From the NCBI GenBank assembly GCA_002205965.3, contig NADL03000629.1:682001-746000 (forward strand): a DNA stretch of 64,000 nt, written 5' to 3'. The stretch comes from Kappaphycus alvarezii. Lineage: Eukaryota > Rhodophyta > Florideophyceae > Gigartinales > Solieriaceae. The number at the start of each line of letters is the position of its first letter. Within the stretch, counting starts at the first letter, position 1. The position numbers and the translations under genes are program-made. Under the pieces are notes generated by a model. The model had not been told where the DNA came from and ran no database searches. It saw nothing but the letters and a program-made list of their open reading frames with translations. Positions 11,387 to 22,586 of this stretch are shown here, in pieces.

Positions 11387-11692
11387 CTGAGTAAACTGCT
11401 TCCTCATGGAGAGGTCAAGCAAGTTGGCAGACAACTTCAAGCCAAGTCCCGAGTAGTAGGAAGTTGAGAGTCAACTTCAGACCCAAGAAAACTTTTTCTT
11501 ACGCTAGTCGCAGAGCGTCGGTGGTAGACCCTGCCCCTTTTATACTTGCTTGTAGCTTCTCAACTCTCTTCTATATACACTCCCTTTTGTTCGTTCAACA
11601 ATACCACGGCAGCACTTTTGTCGCTCGCAACACCTCCTTCTCAGGGTAATTGGTTCTGAGGATCTCTCCCCCGCCGATTTACCCCTATCATT

Positions 11693-11703
11693 TGGTACTC
11701 TTG
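11693..11703 (+). promoter_or_regulatory. Primer-binding site, Gypsy-A
   Basis: TGGTACTCTTG begins two bases after the 5' LTR. The leading TGG pairs with a tRNA CCA end. The same eleven bases follow the Gypsy-B 5' LTR (23802-23812), so the two families probably use the same tRNA primer, whose 3' end would read CAAGAGTACCA. Confidence 0.65.
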
Positions 11704-11779
11704 TGGAGGGGGTTGCACCCGAGGTATTCGAGTTGAGCAGTAGTAAGGAACACTTCGGGGGGATTTCTTTTCGGTAATC

Positions 11780-12700
11780 ATGGATCTCAATGCTGCTCGT
11801 ATAACGTTCACAGGGGGCAAGACTGAAGACGTTGAGGAGTTTCTTTACACATATGTCAACGTTGTGATGCGAGAGAAGGGCGATGAAGAGAAGGCCGCAA
11901 GTATCTTCGCCTATCTTCATGGTGACGCAAAGCACAAATATAAGTCCAAGTTTATCGACGGGTGGTCTCTTAACGGGAATGGGCGTAACTTCGGTGAGGT
12001 ATGTGAGTGGCTTGTGAAAGAGTATGCTAAGGAGGTAGAACCAGATGAGATGATTCGTACCGCCATAGAGGCCCGGCTCAACTTCGACGATTTGTTAAGC
12101 TCATTGGTGTACTTGTGTGATCTTTATGAAAAGGCTGGGTTCAACGCCCAAGCCAAGTACGGAATGCTGCGTAAGGCGGCTATGGGGGATAAGCGGCTCT
12201 CCGATTTCCTCCTCATCAAGGGCCCTCACACTTTTGATGAACTGAAGGGTACCATAGTAGAATTTGTCAAAAATTCGGAGACGTTTCAGTCACTGAGTGA
12301 GGTACCGAGGGAAACCCGCACATCGATGTCTATCGTACATCCTGAAAAGAATTATCAAAGGCCGGCTACTAGTGCAGCGGCATTAGAATCTGTCAGGAGC
12401 GATGTCAAAAACTTGGAAGAAAGGTTGGAAACCCGATTCGATAATCGACTTGACATGATAACCTCGCAGTTGGAAAGCCTTACTCTTACCATTAAGAAGA
12501 ACCAGTCTGGGGCCCCTAAGGCCGCAGAAGTCTGTTCTTACTGTCACAAGCCTGGACACTTTGCAAACAGGTGTCCTGATAATCCACATAGAAACACTCG
12601 TTGTGCAAAGTGCGGTCGATATGGGCATCATGAAAGTAACTGCTGGTCTAAAGACAACAGAAGAGCAAATTTATCGGAAGCAAGGAGTGAGTCAGGACCA
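11780..12700 (+). CDS. gag: Gypsy-A gag with two zinc knuckles
   Basis: The frame opens MDLNAARITFTGGKTEDVEE 90 bp after the LTR. The first about 190 residues match the general retrotransposon gag layout, with a helical capsid-like region around FFLYTY/YLHGDAKHKY. After a coiled-coil-like segment (LEERLETRFDNRLDM) come two CCHC knuckles, CSYCHKPGHFANRC and CAKCGRYGHHESNC, at about residues 253-292. These bind element RNA during packaging. This section appears uninterrupted. Fossil element part. Confidence 0.9.
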
Positions 12701-13169
12701 GAGGTGAAAATCTTACAAAATAGAAGGGATCAAAGGTTGACGGATGCCGGTAACGTATCCATCGCTGAAGAGATTAGTCAAGTCAATGTGACAAAAAGGG
12801 ATGGGGAAGGGAACATTTTATCGAAGAAACCTAGGCTAGAGTATGGAATGCTGGAGCATATCCCAGCACCTGTACCTCCTCGAACCAAGAGGTCTGATCA
12901 AGTTGTTCCAGGAGTGGGAGTCACTCCGGCCAAGAAGACGAAAAAGAGTAAGAAAGTTAAGAGTATCTCTAAGGACGTACTAGAGTATGTGAAGAGGTAC
13001 AATTTGGTGGCTGAGCTTGCATCGGCCCCAACTGGGATAACGTTTGGTCAACTTTTGAGGGGCGACGCAGAGGATGCGAGAAAAGAACTCAAAAAAATTA
13101 TCAGGTCTAATAAGTCCGCTAAGGGTAAGAAACTGTTTCTTCAATCGGCCTCGACAGCACCAAGACGTC

Positions 13170-13450
13170 TTAAGCTGGTACCAGTCAAAGTATTGGGTAT
13201 GAAAACCCAAGCTCTCTTCGATTCGGGTGCTGTTCCAAACCTCATTTCAGAAACTTTGGTGACAGATCTAGGTCTCGAAATTACTCCAACGACTCGAAAA
13301 ATAACTGTAGCGGATGGAACCGTCTCAAAATGCATGGGCACTGTTGACAAGGTTTCCGTGTTCTTTGGGGACTCTAAAGTTGATGTAGACTTTCTTGTCA
13401 TGCCGGATCTCCCTTTCGATGCAATCATTGGCTGCCCACAATGGAAAGAC
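13170..13450 (+). CDS. Gypsy-A protease domain
   Basis: An aspartic protease core: ALFDSGAVPNLISETLV holds the DSG catalytic motif (DTG/DSG class), followed by ITVADGT and FDAIIGCPQW, the usual second conserved block of Ty3/gypsy proteases (hydrophobic-IIG). It follows gag directly, as in gag-pol of the family. Between 13450 and 14000 lies an acidic linker with little similarity to anything. Confidence 0.85.
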
Positions 13451-13999
13451 TAGGACATGCATTGACTTGGGCAACCAAATGGTTTCAGTTAATATTGACG
13501 GCAGAACCGTGAAGATGCCCCTGGATTTCGACAAAAGCACGCATCCTGAAGATTTAAAAGAAACGGACAGTGAAGATTTCACTTCTAGCTATGACAGCGA
13601 AGATTCGGAACCAACTAACACTTTCGAAGTGGAAAAGGGTACCCTCGGGGGTTAATGAACATGGCATGGGACGATTATGATTCCGGGTTTGAAACAGATG
13701 ACGACTGGGATTCTAGGATAAGTTTGAAACCCGAATGTGTTTCTTTTTGCGATGATATCGAATCAAAGGACAGAATTCGGAGCATGAAAGAAGATTACCT
13801 TTGCAAAGAAAATAAGAATACGGCGAACTCCATATATGAAGATGTGAGCACGACGGAAGAGGTCCTTCAAAATATTGAGGTTGAGGATCAAGAAGAAAAA
13901 GGGCGCCAAATGGCAGAAATCCAAGGAAAAGTGCAGCACCTTCCCGCCCCCGCCTCACTGAAAATACCCGACATGTTAACATCTTCCGAAATAATTGCA

Positions 14000-15340
14000 T
14001 GGAGCGTTCAGATTTGAGACAAGCAAGTGTACCGGTTACTCACTCGTTCGAACTTACCGACACTCAACCGATTTACCACAAGCCTAGACGTCAACCGCCA
14101 AAATATGACCAATTTATCTCAGAAAATGTTACAAGTATGCTGAAAAATGATATTATTCGACCAGTTTCATCCCCATGGTCGTTTCCAGTTGTGGTCGCAC
14201 CAAAGAAGGATGGAAAGCTGCGTTTTTGCGTCGATTACCGACAACTGAACCAGAGAATGATACCCGATCGATTTCCGATTCCGAACATGGAGGAGATCCT
14301 CGAGACCTGAAGGACGGGAGATATTTCACCTCAATTGACCTTTACACTGGCTATTGGCAGATTCCATTGGATGAAAAATGTAAGGAAAAAACAACCTTTA
14401 CCAGCAAAGCCGGTACGTTCAGGTTCGAAGTGATGCCTTTTGGTCTCATGAATGCACCAGCTACATTCCAAAGAATGATGAACGAGGTTTTGAAAGGACT
14501 TCCATTCGCAAGAGTCTATATCGATGATGTCGTCATATTCTCAGAAACATTGGATCAGCACATCTCGCACGTCAATACAGTTGTGGAGAGGATATCGGAG
14601 TATAGCTTGAAAATTAAGTTGAGCAAATGCTTCTTTGCGAAAACTTCTATCCAATTACTCGGTCATATCGTCGACCAAGAGGGAATTAGAGTGGATCCAG
14701 AGAAAACGAAAAAAATAAAGTTGGCACCAAGGCCCGCTTCAAAGACGGAGGTCCGAAGCTTCTTAGGACTGGCCTCATATTACAGAAGATTTATCAAAGA
14801 TTTCGCCAAGACTGCAGCACCGTTACATGCCAGCACTACGAAGAACGGAAAATTTCACTGGAACAAGGAAATGGAAACTGCATTTAAGGAGCTTAAAGAT
14901 AAGCTATGTGTCCCCCAGTTCTCATGTACCCAGATTTCAAGAGACCATTCGTGTGGAGACAGATGCCTCAGAACGGTCTTTGGGTGCCGTTTTGTCCCAA
15001 AAAGATGAAAACGGAAGACTACACCCTGTTCAATTCGCAAGCGAACTCTGAATGACGCGGAAAAGAGATACTCAGTCTGCGAGAAAGAAGCGCTAGCTGT
15101 CGTCTTCGCGCTGAAAAAGTTTCGCGTATACCTTTTATCACTCGAGAAATTTGTCTTGATAACTGATCACCAGGCACTTAAAACAGCATTCCAAAAGAAG
15201 GATGTACATCACCGCTTGGCCCGATGGCTCGACATTTTCGCAGAATATCGGTTTGAAATTGTGTATAGACCCGGACGCAATAATCAGCCTGCCGATTACC
15301 TATCCCGCTTGAGGGACGCACTGATTCCAAATGAAAAAGC
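14000..15340 (+). CDS. pol: Gypsy-A reverse transcriptase and RNase H
   Basis: Visible motifs in order are VVVAPKKDGKLRFCVDYRQL (fingers), YFTSIDLYTGYWQIPL (first catalytic Asp), FGLMNAPATFQRMMN, YIDDVVIFSE (catalytic DD), LGHIVDQEGI, and in RNase H the ETDAS and ITDHQALKT blocks, then the tether-like NQPADYLSRL. These copy element RNA into DNA and remove the template. The region is broken over several frames in this copy. Confidence 0.9.
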
Positions 15341-15559
15341 TTCGGAGGACATCGTCGGAGTCGCCGAGTTGCAGTTGCCGAACGATAACGAGTACGAAGC
15401 TAATATTCACGGACTGATCAAATTCTCGATGGACTAGAAATGAGAAAGGTTGATCTTGAACACCGAAATTGGGTACGCAGGAATCAAAAGGCTTTTACAT
15501 TGTGGAATGGGAAACCTTCCGGCACACTAAAGCCGGTCCCCGACTAGTGGCCCCTTTAA

Positions 15560-16570
15560 AAGAAAGAATGAAGATCTTGAGGACTTTCCATGATGAGCTA
15601 GGGCATTGGGATCTCGAAACAACCAAAAAATTCGTAACTGAGAGATTCTGGTGGCCCGGTATCCATAAGGACGTCTATAACTTCGTGAAAAGCTGCGACA
15701 ACTGCCAAAAATTCACTCCAATACGGAAGTATAAGACAACTCTAAGTTTTCCAGTTTCCGGTCTCTTTGAAACCTTCTCAATTGACTTCGCGGGCCCGTT
15801 CAAGGAAACTCTTCCGGAAACAAATATCTCCTTATAGGGGTGGAACATCTTACTGGATGGCCAATAGCAGTTGCAGTTGAGGAGCAAATGCTGAGGTGGT
15901 ACTGAGATTCATCGAAAAAGAAATAATTGAACCGTTTGGTCTTCCAAAAAGGATCATCTCGGATAACGCCCTTTGTTTTACTGCAACTTCACTGCTTCGT
16001 TTTTTGGAAGAGAAAGGAATTCAGCTGAAGACCGTTCTCGCATACGCTCCTATGTCCAACGGGAAAGCGGAGAGGATGGTTGGAACCATCAAACGAGCAA
16101 TATCGAAAACTATGTTGGAGAATGAAATCCAGTGGGAAGATGCCTTACCAAAAGTGTTATACGGCTACCGTCGAAGAAGAGGAAGAAATGGACGCTCACC
16201 ATTCGAGCTAATGTACGGAAGGGCTCCTAGAATGTTACAGAGAGACATGGAAACAAATATTATCGATGAAGAGAGTAGAGAAGTTGAACTACTGGCCACT
16301 GAAGGCTGGAGATCACACCGCGCGCTAACACAGACAAGAAATAAGGATGCAGAACCTGCAGTCAGAACCTTTTCAGTTGGCTCTAAAGTACTTGTAGTAC
16401 ATGGAAAAGCAATGCAGCAGGCTGTGAAGTGGCCGGCCTTCCAAACCAAATACTCGAACCCTTGCATCGTCACGGAGGAAAGACACCCGCACTATCAGCT
16501 CTGTTCAAGCTCAGGGAAGAGATCAAGGAGGGCCATCCATGCACGTCGTCTGGTCCCTTACCATCAGAGG
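15560..16570 (+). CDS. int: Gypsy-A integrase
   Basis: The HHCC zinc domain is visible as GHWDLETTKKF...WWPGIH...CDNCQKF. It is followed by the catalytic core, with SIDFAGPF, IISDNALCFTA, and YAPMSNGKAERMVGTIKR containing the presumed catalytic Glu. The final RRAIHARRLVPY block is shared with Gypsy-B (28380-28420) and marks the usual C-terminal end of the integrase. Fossil element part. Confidence 0.9.
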
Positions 16571-16599
16571 CCTGAAGAATTCCTTCTCACACAGGACTA

Positions 16600-17250
16600 T
16601 GCGCAACCACGGGGCATACTCATCTTTAACTATGGAATGATTCCTATGGGAGGAAAAAGGGCCTGGGAATGGATCATCTCGGTTACGCGGGACTACTACG
16701 AACTCCACGTAATCATCCATTTCTACATTAATATATGCCTATGTTTTCGTACGTTGAACGGACCATTGCTACCTGAAGAAGATTTCCGACTATTAATAAG
16801 AGTTCTATTTTCATTCCAAAATGGAAGGTTCACGGAAGCAGGTCCAGAGTTTGTGGAGGTAATATATCATTACTCTATAGGAAGATATGGAATGGTAGCT
16901 GCTGGAGACTTGTCGCAAACGTATCTGAATATTATCCGTCCAATTTACGTATTTCTCAAGAACAACCAAGACGTGCGACTGAGAGGTTACGCCTTACCCC
17001 CGGATATGGAATACAGGCTGGTCCCGTATCCTCTATGGGAACCTTACGTTTCTCCGCCACAAATTGGGAACGTTGGAGGCGGCGAGGATCCTCCTGAAGC
17101 AGTGATGATGACCAGAGGAGGACCTTCAGGAGACAACAACCCGCCCAGAAGAGGTTCGGTCGTCCCCCGAGAGGACCTCGTGCAGGTCCCAGTACGTCAG
17201 GAGCTGGTCGCGGCCATTCATCGGGACCGTCCACCACAACTTCATCTCTA
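16600..17250 (+). other. Unrecognised domain after Gypsy-A integrase, first copy
   Basis: The integrase frame continues for about 220 residues. Its core is INICLCFRTLNGPLLPEEDF, then LLIRVLFSFQNG, EFVEVIYHYSIGRYGMV and PIYVFL, followed by a Pro/Gly/Arg-rich tail (RGGPSGDNNPP). A second version of the core follows at 17290-17740. I do not recognise the fold; it has no signal peptide or clear transmembrane span and does not look like an envelope protein. Confidence 0.7.
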
Positions 17251-17289
17251 GCTTGCTTCACAACCATGCACAGCATACAGTCGGAGGAA

Positions 17290-17740
17290 GAAATTATCTT
17301 TTTGGCTGCGCAATATCTCCGAGGATGCGAACGATGCGCAGGTCATTTCTTATTTCATGATAAGCATCTGTTTATGTTTTAGGGCGCTACATGGACCGCA
17401 CTTATCTTACGAAGATTCGTTCTTGATGATGCGCGTCTTCTTTTCTTATCGACATCCATTCCTCCGGCATCTTCCAGAAGAGTTTGCATATCACATATAT
17501 TTTTTCACTCTTGGAAGATTCGGAAGAGTCACAGAAGAAGAATTATTCAACCCCACCTCGATGTTATCAAACCAATATATGAGGCTATGCTACAAAGTGA
17601 GGTACCAGTAATGCGAACCTACTTTTTAGAGCATCATATTGGTAATCAGTTGCATCCGTACCCGTTTGAGAGACCATACATTTTATCAATAAGACAGCGA
17701 ACACTAACGACAGCAGAAGAAGAGCAGTTACGACCCGGGA
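17290..17740 (+). other. Unrecognised domain after Gypsy-A integrase, second copy
   Basis: ISICLCFRALHGPHLSYEDS, MMRVFFSYRH, EFAYHIYFFTLGRFGRV and PIYEAML align position by position with the first copy at 16725-16990, with roughly 40-45 percent of residues matching by eye. The region ends just before the polypurine tract. It looks like an old internal tandem duplication of about 100 residues. Confidence 0.7.
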
Positions 17741-17763
17741 CGTTCGCCTTGAGAAAGGGGGCG

Positions 17764-19291
17764 TGTAATACAAAAAATGGTCCTCCCCTCATTTATACAG
17801 GAATGGTCCTCCCTTCACGTAAGACAGGAAATGGTCCTCCCTTCGTGTATTCCAGCAACCTACAACGATCCCGCCCCTAACTTCTCCAACCGTCATTTCC
17901 AAATTTACTTCCATTTTATCTAGATATTTTTATACTGTATTTAACCCTCTGAATTGACCCCGAATCAAGTCCCTTTTCCCTTTTAGCTTATCTCCTCCTC
18001 CAAATTCGCCTTTTTTTGAGAAGAAGGGCGCAAATGCACTATTGCAAAATCCCTTGCAGATTTATTTTACCTATTCCTAATCTATAGAACCTGCCCCGGG
18101 AGCCTATTTAAACCCCTTTATTCTAAGTTCCAAATGCCCCCGATCATTTTACTCATCACCCCTCTCCCCCACACACCCAAAACACCCTACATTGCCTCCC
18201 GTTCCCCAACGTCTATCACAATGAGCAACCTTCGCCCCTCTGTCCCTATTTCCAAAAACCGCCCTTCCCGTTCCATCAATGGCCTTCGTCTCGCCGCCTA
18301 CGGGCCAACCGATGCCGATGACTACATCCGGCGGCAAACAAAGAAGCAAATCATCGAGTTCGTTCGCCGCCTCTTCATAGAAGAAGAAGCGAGGGAGGTA
18401 AGTCCGGGAGAGGCTGAGAAGGTCGAGGAGGAGAGTGGCGAGTCCTTCGAGGAATGGTTAGCCCCTGAGCTAGTGTACGAGGCTCAGGAAGATGAGGAGG
18501 AGGAAGAAGAGGAGGAGGAGGATGAGGAGGAGGAGGAGGAGGAGGAGGAGGAGGATGAGGAGGAGGAGGATGAGGAGGAGGAAGAAGAGGATGAGGAGGA
18601 GGATGAGGAGAAGGAGGATGAGGGAACAGGGGGCATGGAAAGTGTTGGACTGGTGGGGCCTGGAATAGAGAGTATGGATCAAGTTGTGCCCACGATGGAA
18701 CCGGATGGAGATATCTTTAGTAGTCTAGATATCTCCCAGGGGGAAATAGAGAGTTGTGAGCCATTCGCAGATATATTTGTGGGGACTGCTTGGACAGCAT
18801 GGATATTTTAGAGGAGTTGTTTGGATCTGATTTAGAGAATGGGAAATAAGAGGACCAAATTAATTGTTAGTTTCTTAAGTATCTTTTGCTTAGAGTATAT
18901 TGTCCACACAAAGTATTTTTATGCATTTCTTGGTATCTTTTGTAGTTTTGTTTGGACTTTAGGGGTAGCCAAAAGTCTATATAAGCTGAGTAAACTGCTT
19001 CCTCATGGAGAGGTCAAGCAAGTTGGCAGACAACTTCAAGCCAAGTCCCGAGTAGTAGGAAGTTGAGAGTCAACTTCAGACCCAAGAAAACTTTTTCTTA
19101 CGCTAGTCGCAGAGCGTCGGTGGTAGACCCTGCCCCTTTTATACTTGCTTGTAGCTTCCTCAACTCTCTTCTATATACACTCCCTTTTGTTCGTTCAACA
19201 ATACCACGGCAGCACTTTTGTCGCTCGCAACACCTCCTTCTCAGGGTAATTGGTTCTGAGGATCTCCTCCCCCGCCGATTTACTCCTATCA
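17764..19291 (+). repeat. Gypsy-A 3' LTR
   Basis: It begins TGTAATACAAAAAATGG right after the polypurine tract and ends TACTCCTATCA, then the target duplication CAGTG. It matches the 5' LTR over its full length. The most visible length difference is the E/D-encoding GAG/GAT repeat tract (about 18490-18620 here). Confidence 0.94.
18221..18866 (+). CDS. LTR-borne acidic protein (3' LTR copy)
   Basis: It starts MSNLRPSVPISKNRPSRS, like the 5' copy, and carries the AYGPTDADDYIRRQTKK core, the FEEWLAPELVYE block and an acidic tract of roughly 50 residues (about residues 90-140), then ESMDQVVPTMEPDGDIFSSL. This copy has a longer uninterrupted acidic tract than the 5' LTR copy. Function is unknown. 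Fossil, carried within the LTR. Confidence 0.65.
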
Positions 19292-19296
19292 CAGTG

Positions 19297-21336
19297 CTCG
19301 GTCGTGGGCTGCCGCAGACGAGAACAACCTATCGGACTTCGACAGCATGAGTTCAGTTGTGATCGCAGACTGGAGCCTTTCGCCGGGGACCGGAGAAGAA
19401 CAACGCTCGAAAAGAGCCGTAGGTGTAAGCGACGAAGACAGCTGTGGGTGGCGGGAGGATAAGAGCGAGATGGCAGACCGAGGGATCTCTTCCAAGTGGC
19501 GGTCCTGGGAAAGGGTAAGCATGTCGGAGATAAGTCCAAAAGAATCAATTACAGATGCCGCGTATGCAGCCTCGGTAATATCTGAAGTTTGCAGGAGACC
19601 TAGGCCGCCCATGGAGAAGGGGAGAGAAGCTTGGAGCCAGGCTCGCTCTGGACATGGCAGCTGCAATTGATGGACGATTCCCTCTGCTTCTGATCGAAGC
19701 TAGCGGCGAGAACCGCAGATTGAGTGGAGGAAGCATACGTAGCAAGTGCATGACCTTGGAGGCGTTCGCGCTGGAGCGATGTAAGTGGAAAGGCAATTGA
19801 GCATCATCCAAGTCTCGAAGGGATTGGAAGATGCGGTCAACAGCGTTTTGGCGGCCTGCGAAAAATTGGGAAACAAAAGCGTCCGAGCCAATCGGGGATC
19901 CCAGCACGACGAAACCAGGGGGGGTTGAAAAGGGGAAAGGAAGTGCCAAAGGGGAGCGGGAAGGGGGAAACCGTAAACTGGGGTCTTGGCAAGGTTGAGC
20001 TGGAACCCTAGTGGACCTCCTTCAAGCTGGATGAAACGGATGGCAGCAGCGGCTTGGGACCGAGGAAGAACAATGTTACCGTCATCTGCGTGCCAAGCGT
20101 TCAGGGCAGGTGAGAACTTCTCCTGTAACGATAGCAAGAGGGGATGGAGAGCTAGGGCAAAGAGCAAGGGACCGAGGGGATCACCTTGCTGAGTGCCCTC
20201 TGAACTACGGACATAGTAGGGTCCGAAGACAAGCTCTGTAGGAGCATCGTAACAAGAGTGTACCCACCGTGCGAGGCCTGGGGCATGTGTCTGTACGTCT
20301 TCCAGAATGCACCGGCGGGAGATGCAATTGAAAGCGTTGCGAGCACCGATCTGGACCAAGACGTGATCTTGGAACTCGGGTCTCTGGGAAAGACGACGCA
20401 CAGAATGAATTATTGCATCGGTGCCTTTCTTGACGCCTACCCCGACGTGATGGGGCAGAAGGTAGGAGCGGATGGCGGGGGTGACTTTGTGTGCCGCGAG
20501 CCTAGAAATTAGGCGTCCGTAGAGAAGCCCAACCGCGATCGGACGGATTCCCCGCTTGCCTTCGGCAGCGCAGTAAGACGGCCTCCGCAGAAATACGGGT
20601 GGCACGTGGCCGGCAGATCGCTGTTCAAACAGAGGTTGAGGAACTTTGTCAGGGTATGTAGGCAATCTCTCCCGGGCGTGACCCCACCTGCTGGGCGGAG
20701 CAGCATTCGCAGGAATACTGGAGATAGACCATCGGCCCCCGGAGCGGTTGAAGGATCCAGGCTGTGAATGGCACGGCGGACATCCGAGACCGAGAACTTT
20801 AGCGCCGGAGGCAAACCGCGAAGGGGCATGGGAGTGATTGGGATGGGGTGCGAGGGATGAAGTGAAGCCAAAGATTGAAAGGTAGCTTCGCTAGGGGAGA
20901 GTGGGGGATCGACTTGGAGAAGGGCTGCTGTGGCCCGGGAAGGGCTACCCCGGGAGAAGAAGCGGCGGCATCTGCGAAGGGCCGTGTCAAGGCGGGCGAG
21001 GGTGGGAGGGGATAGAATCGGAGAGGGGAGGGCGGAGATGAACAACGAGGAGACCTCGTTGAAGAGGTCATCATAGAGGCGGCTAGAGGCCATGCGGATG
21101 CGGTCAACAAGGCTGGAGCAATTTTCCCTGTGGCGGCGGCCAAGAGCACGGGGGCGGTTGTGTCGGAAAACCAACTTCGGGATGGCAAGAATTCCAGAAG
21201 GGCTCGAGTCCTGTGCTCTGGCGATGGAGCAGATATAACGCAGTACAAGGCAGCAAAGTATAAGTCGTAAGCCGCGGCTTGGACTGGGCGAGGAATGAAG
21301 GTGAGAACAGAACTCGTAAAGATTTAACACCATCAT
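19297..21336 (-). mobile_element. REL-2 LINE, reverse transcriptase part (broken)
   Basis: Minus-strand reverse transcriptase of a non-LTR element. An N-terminal stretch leads to PSTAPGADGLSP, GIRPIAVG and HHVGVGVKKGTDAIIHSV. Then come VLVQIGARNAFNCISR (palm A, with Gly where the catalytic Asp is normal), EGTQQGDPLGPLLFALALHP and NAWHADDGNIV (palm C; HADD instead of YxDD). FSMGGLGLLQ and AAYAASVID mark the thumb side. There is one frameshift near 20550. The gene is cut at 19297 by Gypsy-A and continues at 10185 downward. Confidence 0.85.
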
Positions 21337-21349
21337 GTACCACCACCAG

Positions 21350-22290
21350 GCTAATCTATTTTTCCATCATTACAGCAACCTCATTTTCCCCCTCTACCAG
21401 AAAGTAGAGGGGAGGACAGCAAGGAAACAAGCCGCATTGGAGGTTACTGCGGAGGAATGATGGTCCGTCGTCTGACACTTGTAGCGGGGAGTCTAAACAT
21501 AGTTTGGAGAGAAGGAAAGGAGAAAACATAAACGGGGTTGCGCCTCCGTGACTACATCGACGGGTTACGGGTTATTGCCAATGCGGAGTGTCCCGGTAAA
21601 AGAATACCCTGCACCTTCGAAACCCGTTCTATCGCGCGGCTGTGGAGAGTTTTCACAAATTGCTTGACGATGACGAACGCCGCCGGATGCTAGCCTCCGA
21701 ACATTGAGATGGGGACGGGAACTAGCTTGCTTTCTCCTTGAAATTGAGCAAGAAATCTTGTGTATTTCCGGTTTCTCGTTGTGTGGGCTGCATTCAGGTT
21801 CATGAGAAAGTTGAACCTCTTCGTTTCGGCATAGGAAGGGACAAGAGGGTCGACGAACGTTGCGTCGAAAAAATCGTTCCACCGGCAGCTCCCCATCGCC
21901 CTGATATCCACTGTTGTCTGATGTTAGTGGTGTAATCGGGGCTTAATGAATAGTCGTCGGGCGGCCTTTCCAAGGTCGTTACCTAGGAGGGTCACCTGGT
22001 TATGGCGAGAACTGCACTCACAGTAGTAACGAGAATGCAGCAAGTCCCCGTAGATGACCAGCATTTCAAGACACCCTACCTGTGGATAAGAGTATCGGGG
22101 TCGAATAAAGGGTCTGGCAGACATACTGGAATCAAACAGAAAAATTGGTTAAAGAACTCTCGTCTATACTATCACAAGGGAGTGGAGGAATACTACAGCT
22201 TACAAAGATGAGAGATATCGGTTATTACTGCGACCGCACTAGGACCAGGGCAAGCGGTGGGAATCTAGGTGATATACTGTTGGAAAATAA
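21350..22290 (-). mobile_element. REL-1 LINE C-terminal fragment (in P1)
   Basis: On the minus strand there is a Cys region, SSRHNQVTLLGNDLGKAARR (the RHN motif), then DIRAMGSCRWNDFFDATFVD (the PD...D endonuclease signature, here VD for PD), LNAAHTTRNRKYTRFLA and LVPVPISMFGG. Several frames are used, so this is a pseudogene. The same fragment lies at 37300-37872 plus 38522-38900, where another REL-1 has inserted into it. Confidence 0.8.
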
Positions 22291-22586
22291 TAGTTGGCCT
22301 TTTCTTGAGAAAATGCCGTCGTTTCGCTGATTCTTCAGTAGGGCGATCTTCAACTGTTGGCTCGCTAGACAGACTTATTACTTAAGTTGCGGTCCTCGGG
22401 CCAGAGGTTCAAAACTATGGCTGCTAACAGTCAATAACTCAATATCGACACGACCTGTAAAAATCTGAGACAGATTGGCTGCCTGCACAGCGATATACCA
22501 ATGTATTTAGAAAGAACAGAAATGGCATTCATGTCCCATGACGTCAGCTATAAACCGGTTGAGAAAATACGCAAGCGGAGCAACAG

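Larger units (their letters stand above)
10185..11690 (+). repeat. Gypsy-A 5' LTR
   Basis: It begins about GTAACACAAAAAAATGG and ends CCCCTATCA at 11690, matching 17764-19291. The first 90 bp hold three tandem copies of an AAATGGTCCTCCC... unit of about 27 bp. It also contains an upstream TATTTAAA box, an acidic-protein ORF, a downstream TATATAAG box and the R/U5-like end. At 1.5 kb it is long for an LTR because of the embedded ORF. Confidence 0.93.
10185..19291 (+). mobile_element. Gypsy-A, Ty3/gypsy LTR retrotransposon, near-complete but broken
   Basis: A 9.1-kb element with two 1.5-kb LTRs, a primer-binding site, gag with two CCHC knuckles, protease, reverse transcriptase, RNase H, integrase, an extra 3' coding region and a polypurine tract (GAGAAAGGGGGCG, 17751-17763). 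Reverse transcriptase before integrase places it in Ty3/gypsy. CAGTG at 10181-10185 and 19292-19296 is the target-site duplication. It sits inside a minus-strand REL-2 reverse transcriptase gene. All parts are present, but the coding region carries a handful of breaks, so this copy looks dead. The LTRs are about 98 percent alike by eye, so it is fairly young. Confidence 0.95.
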
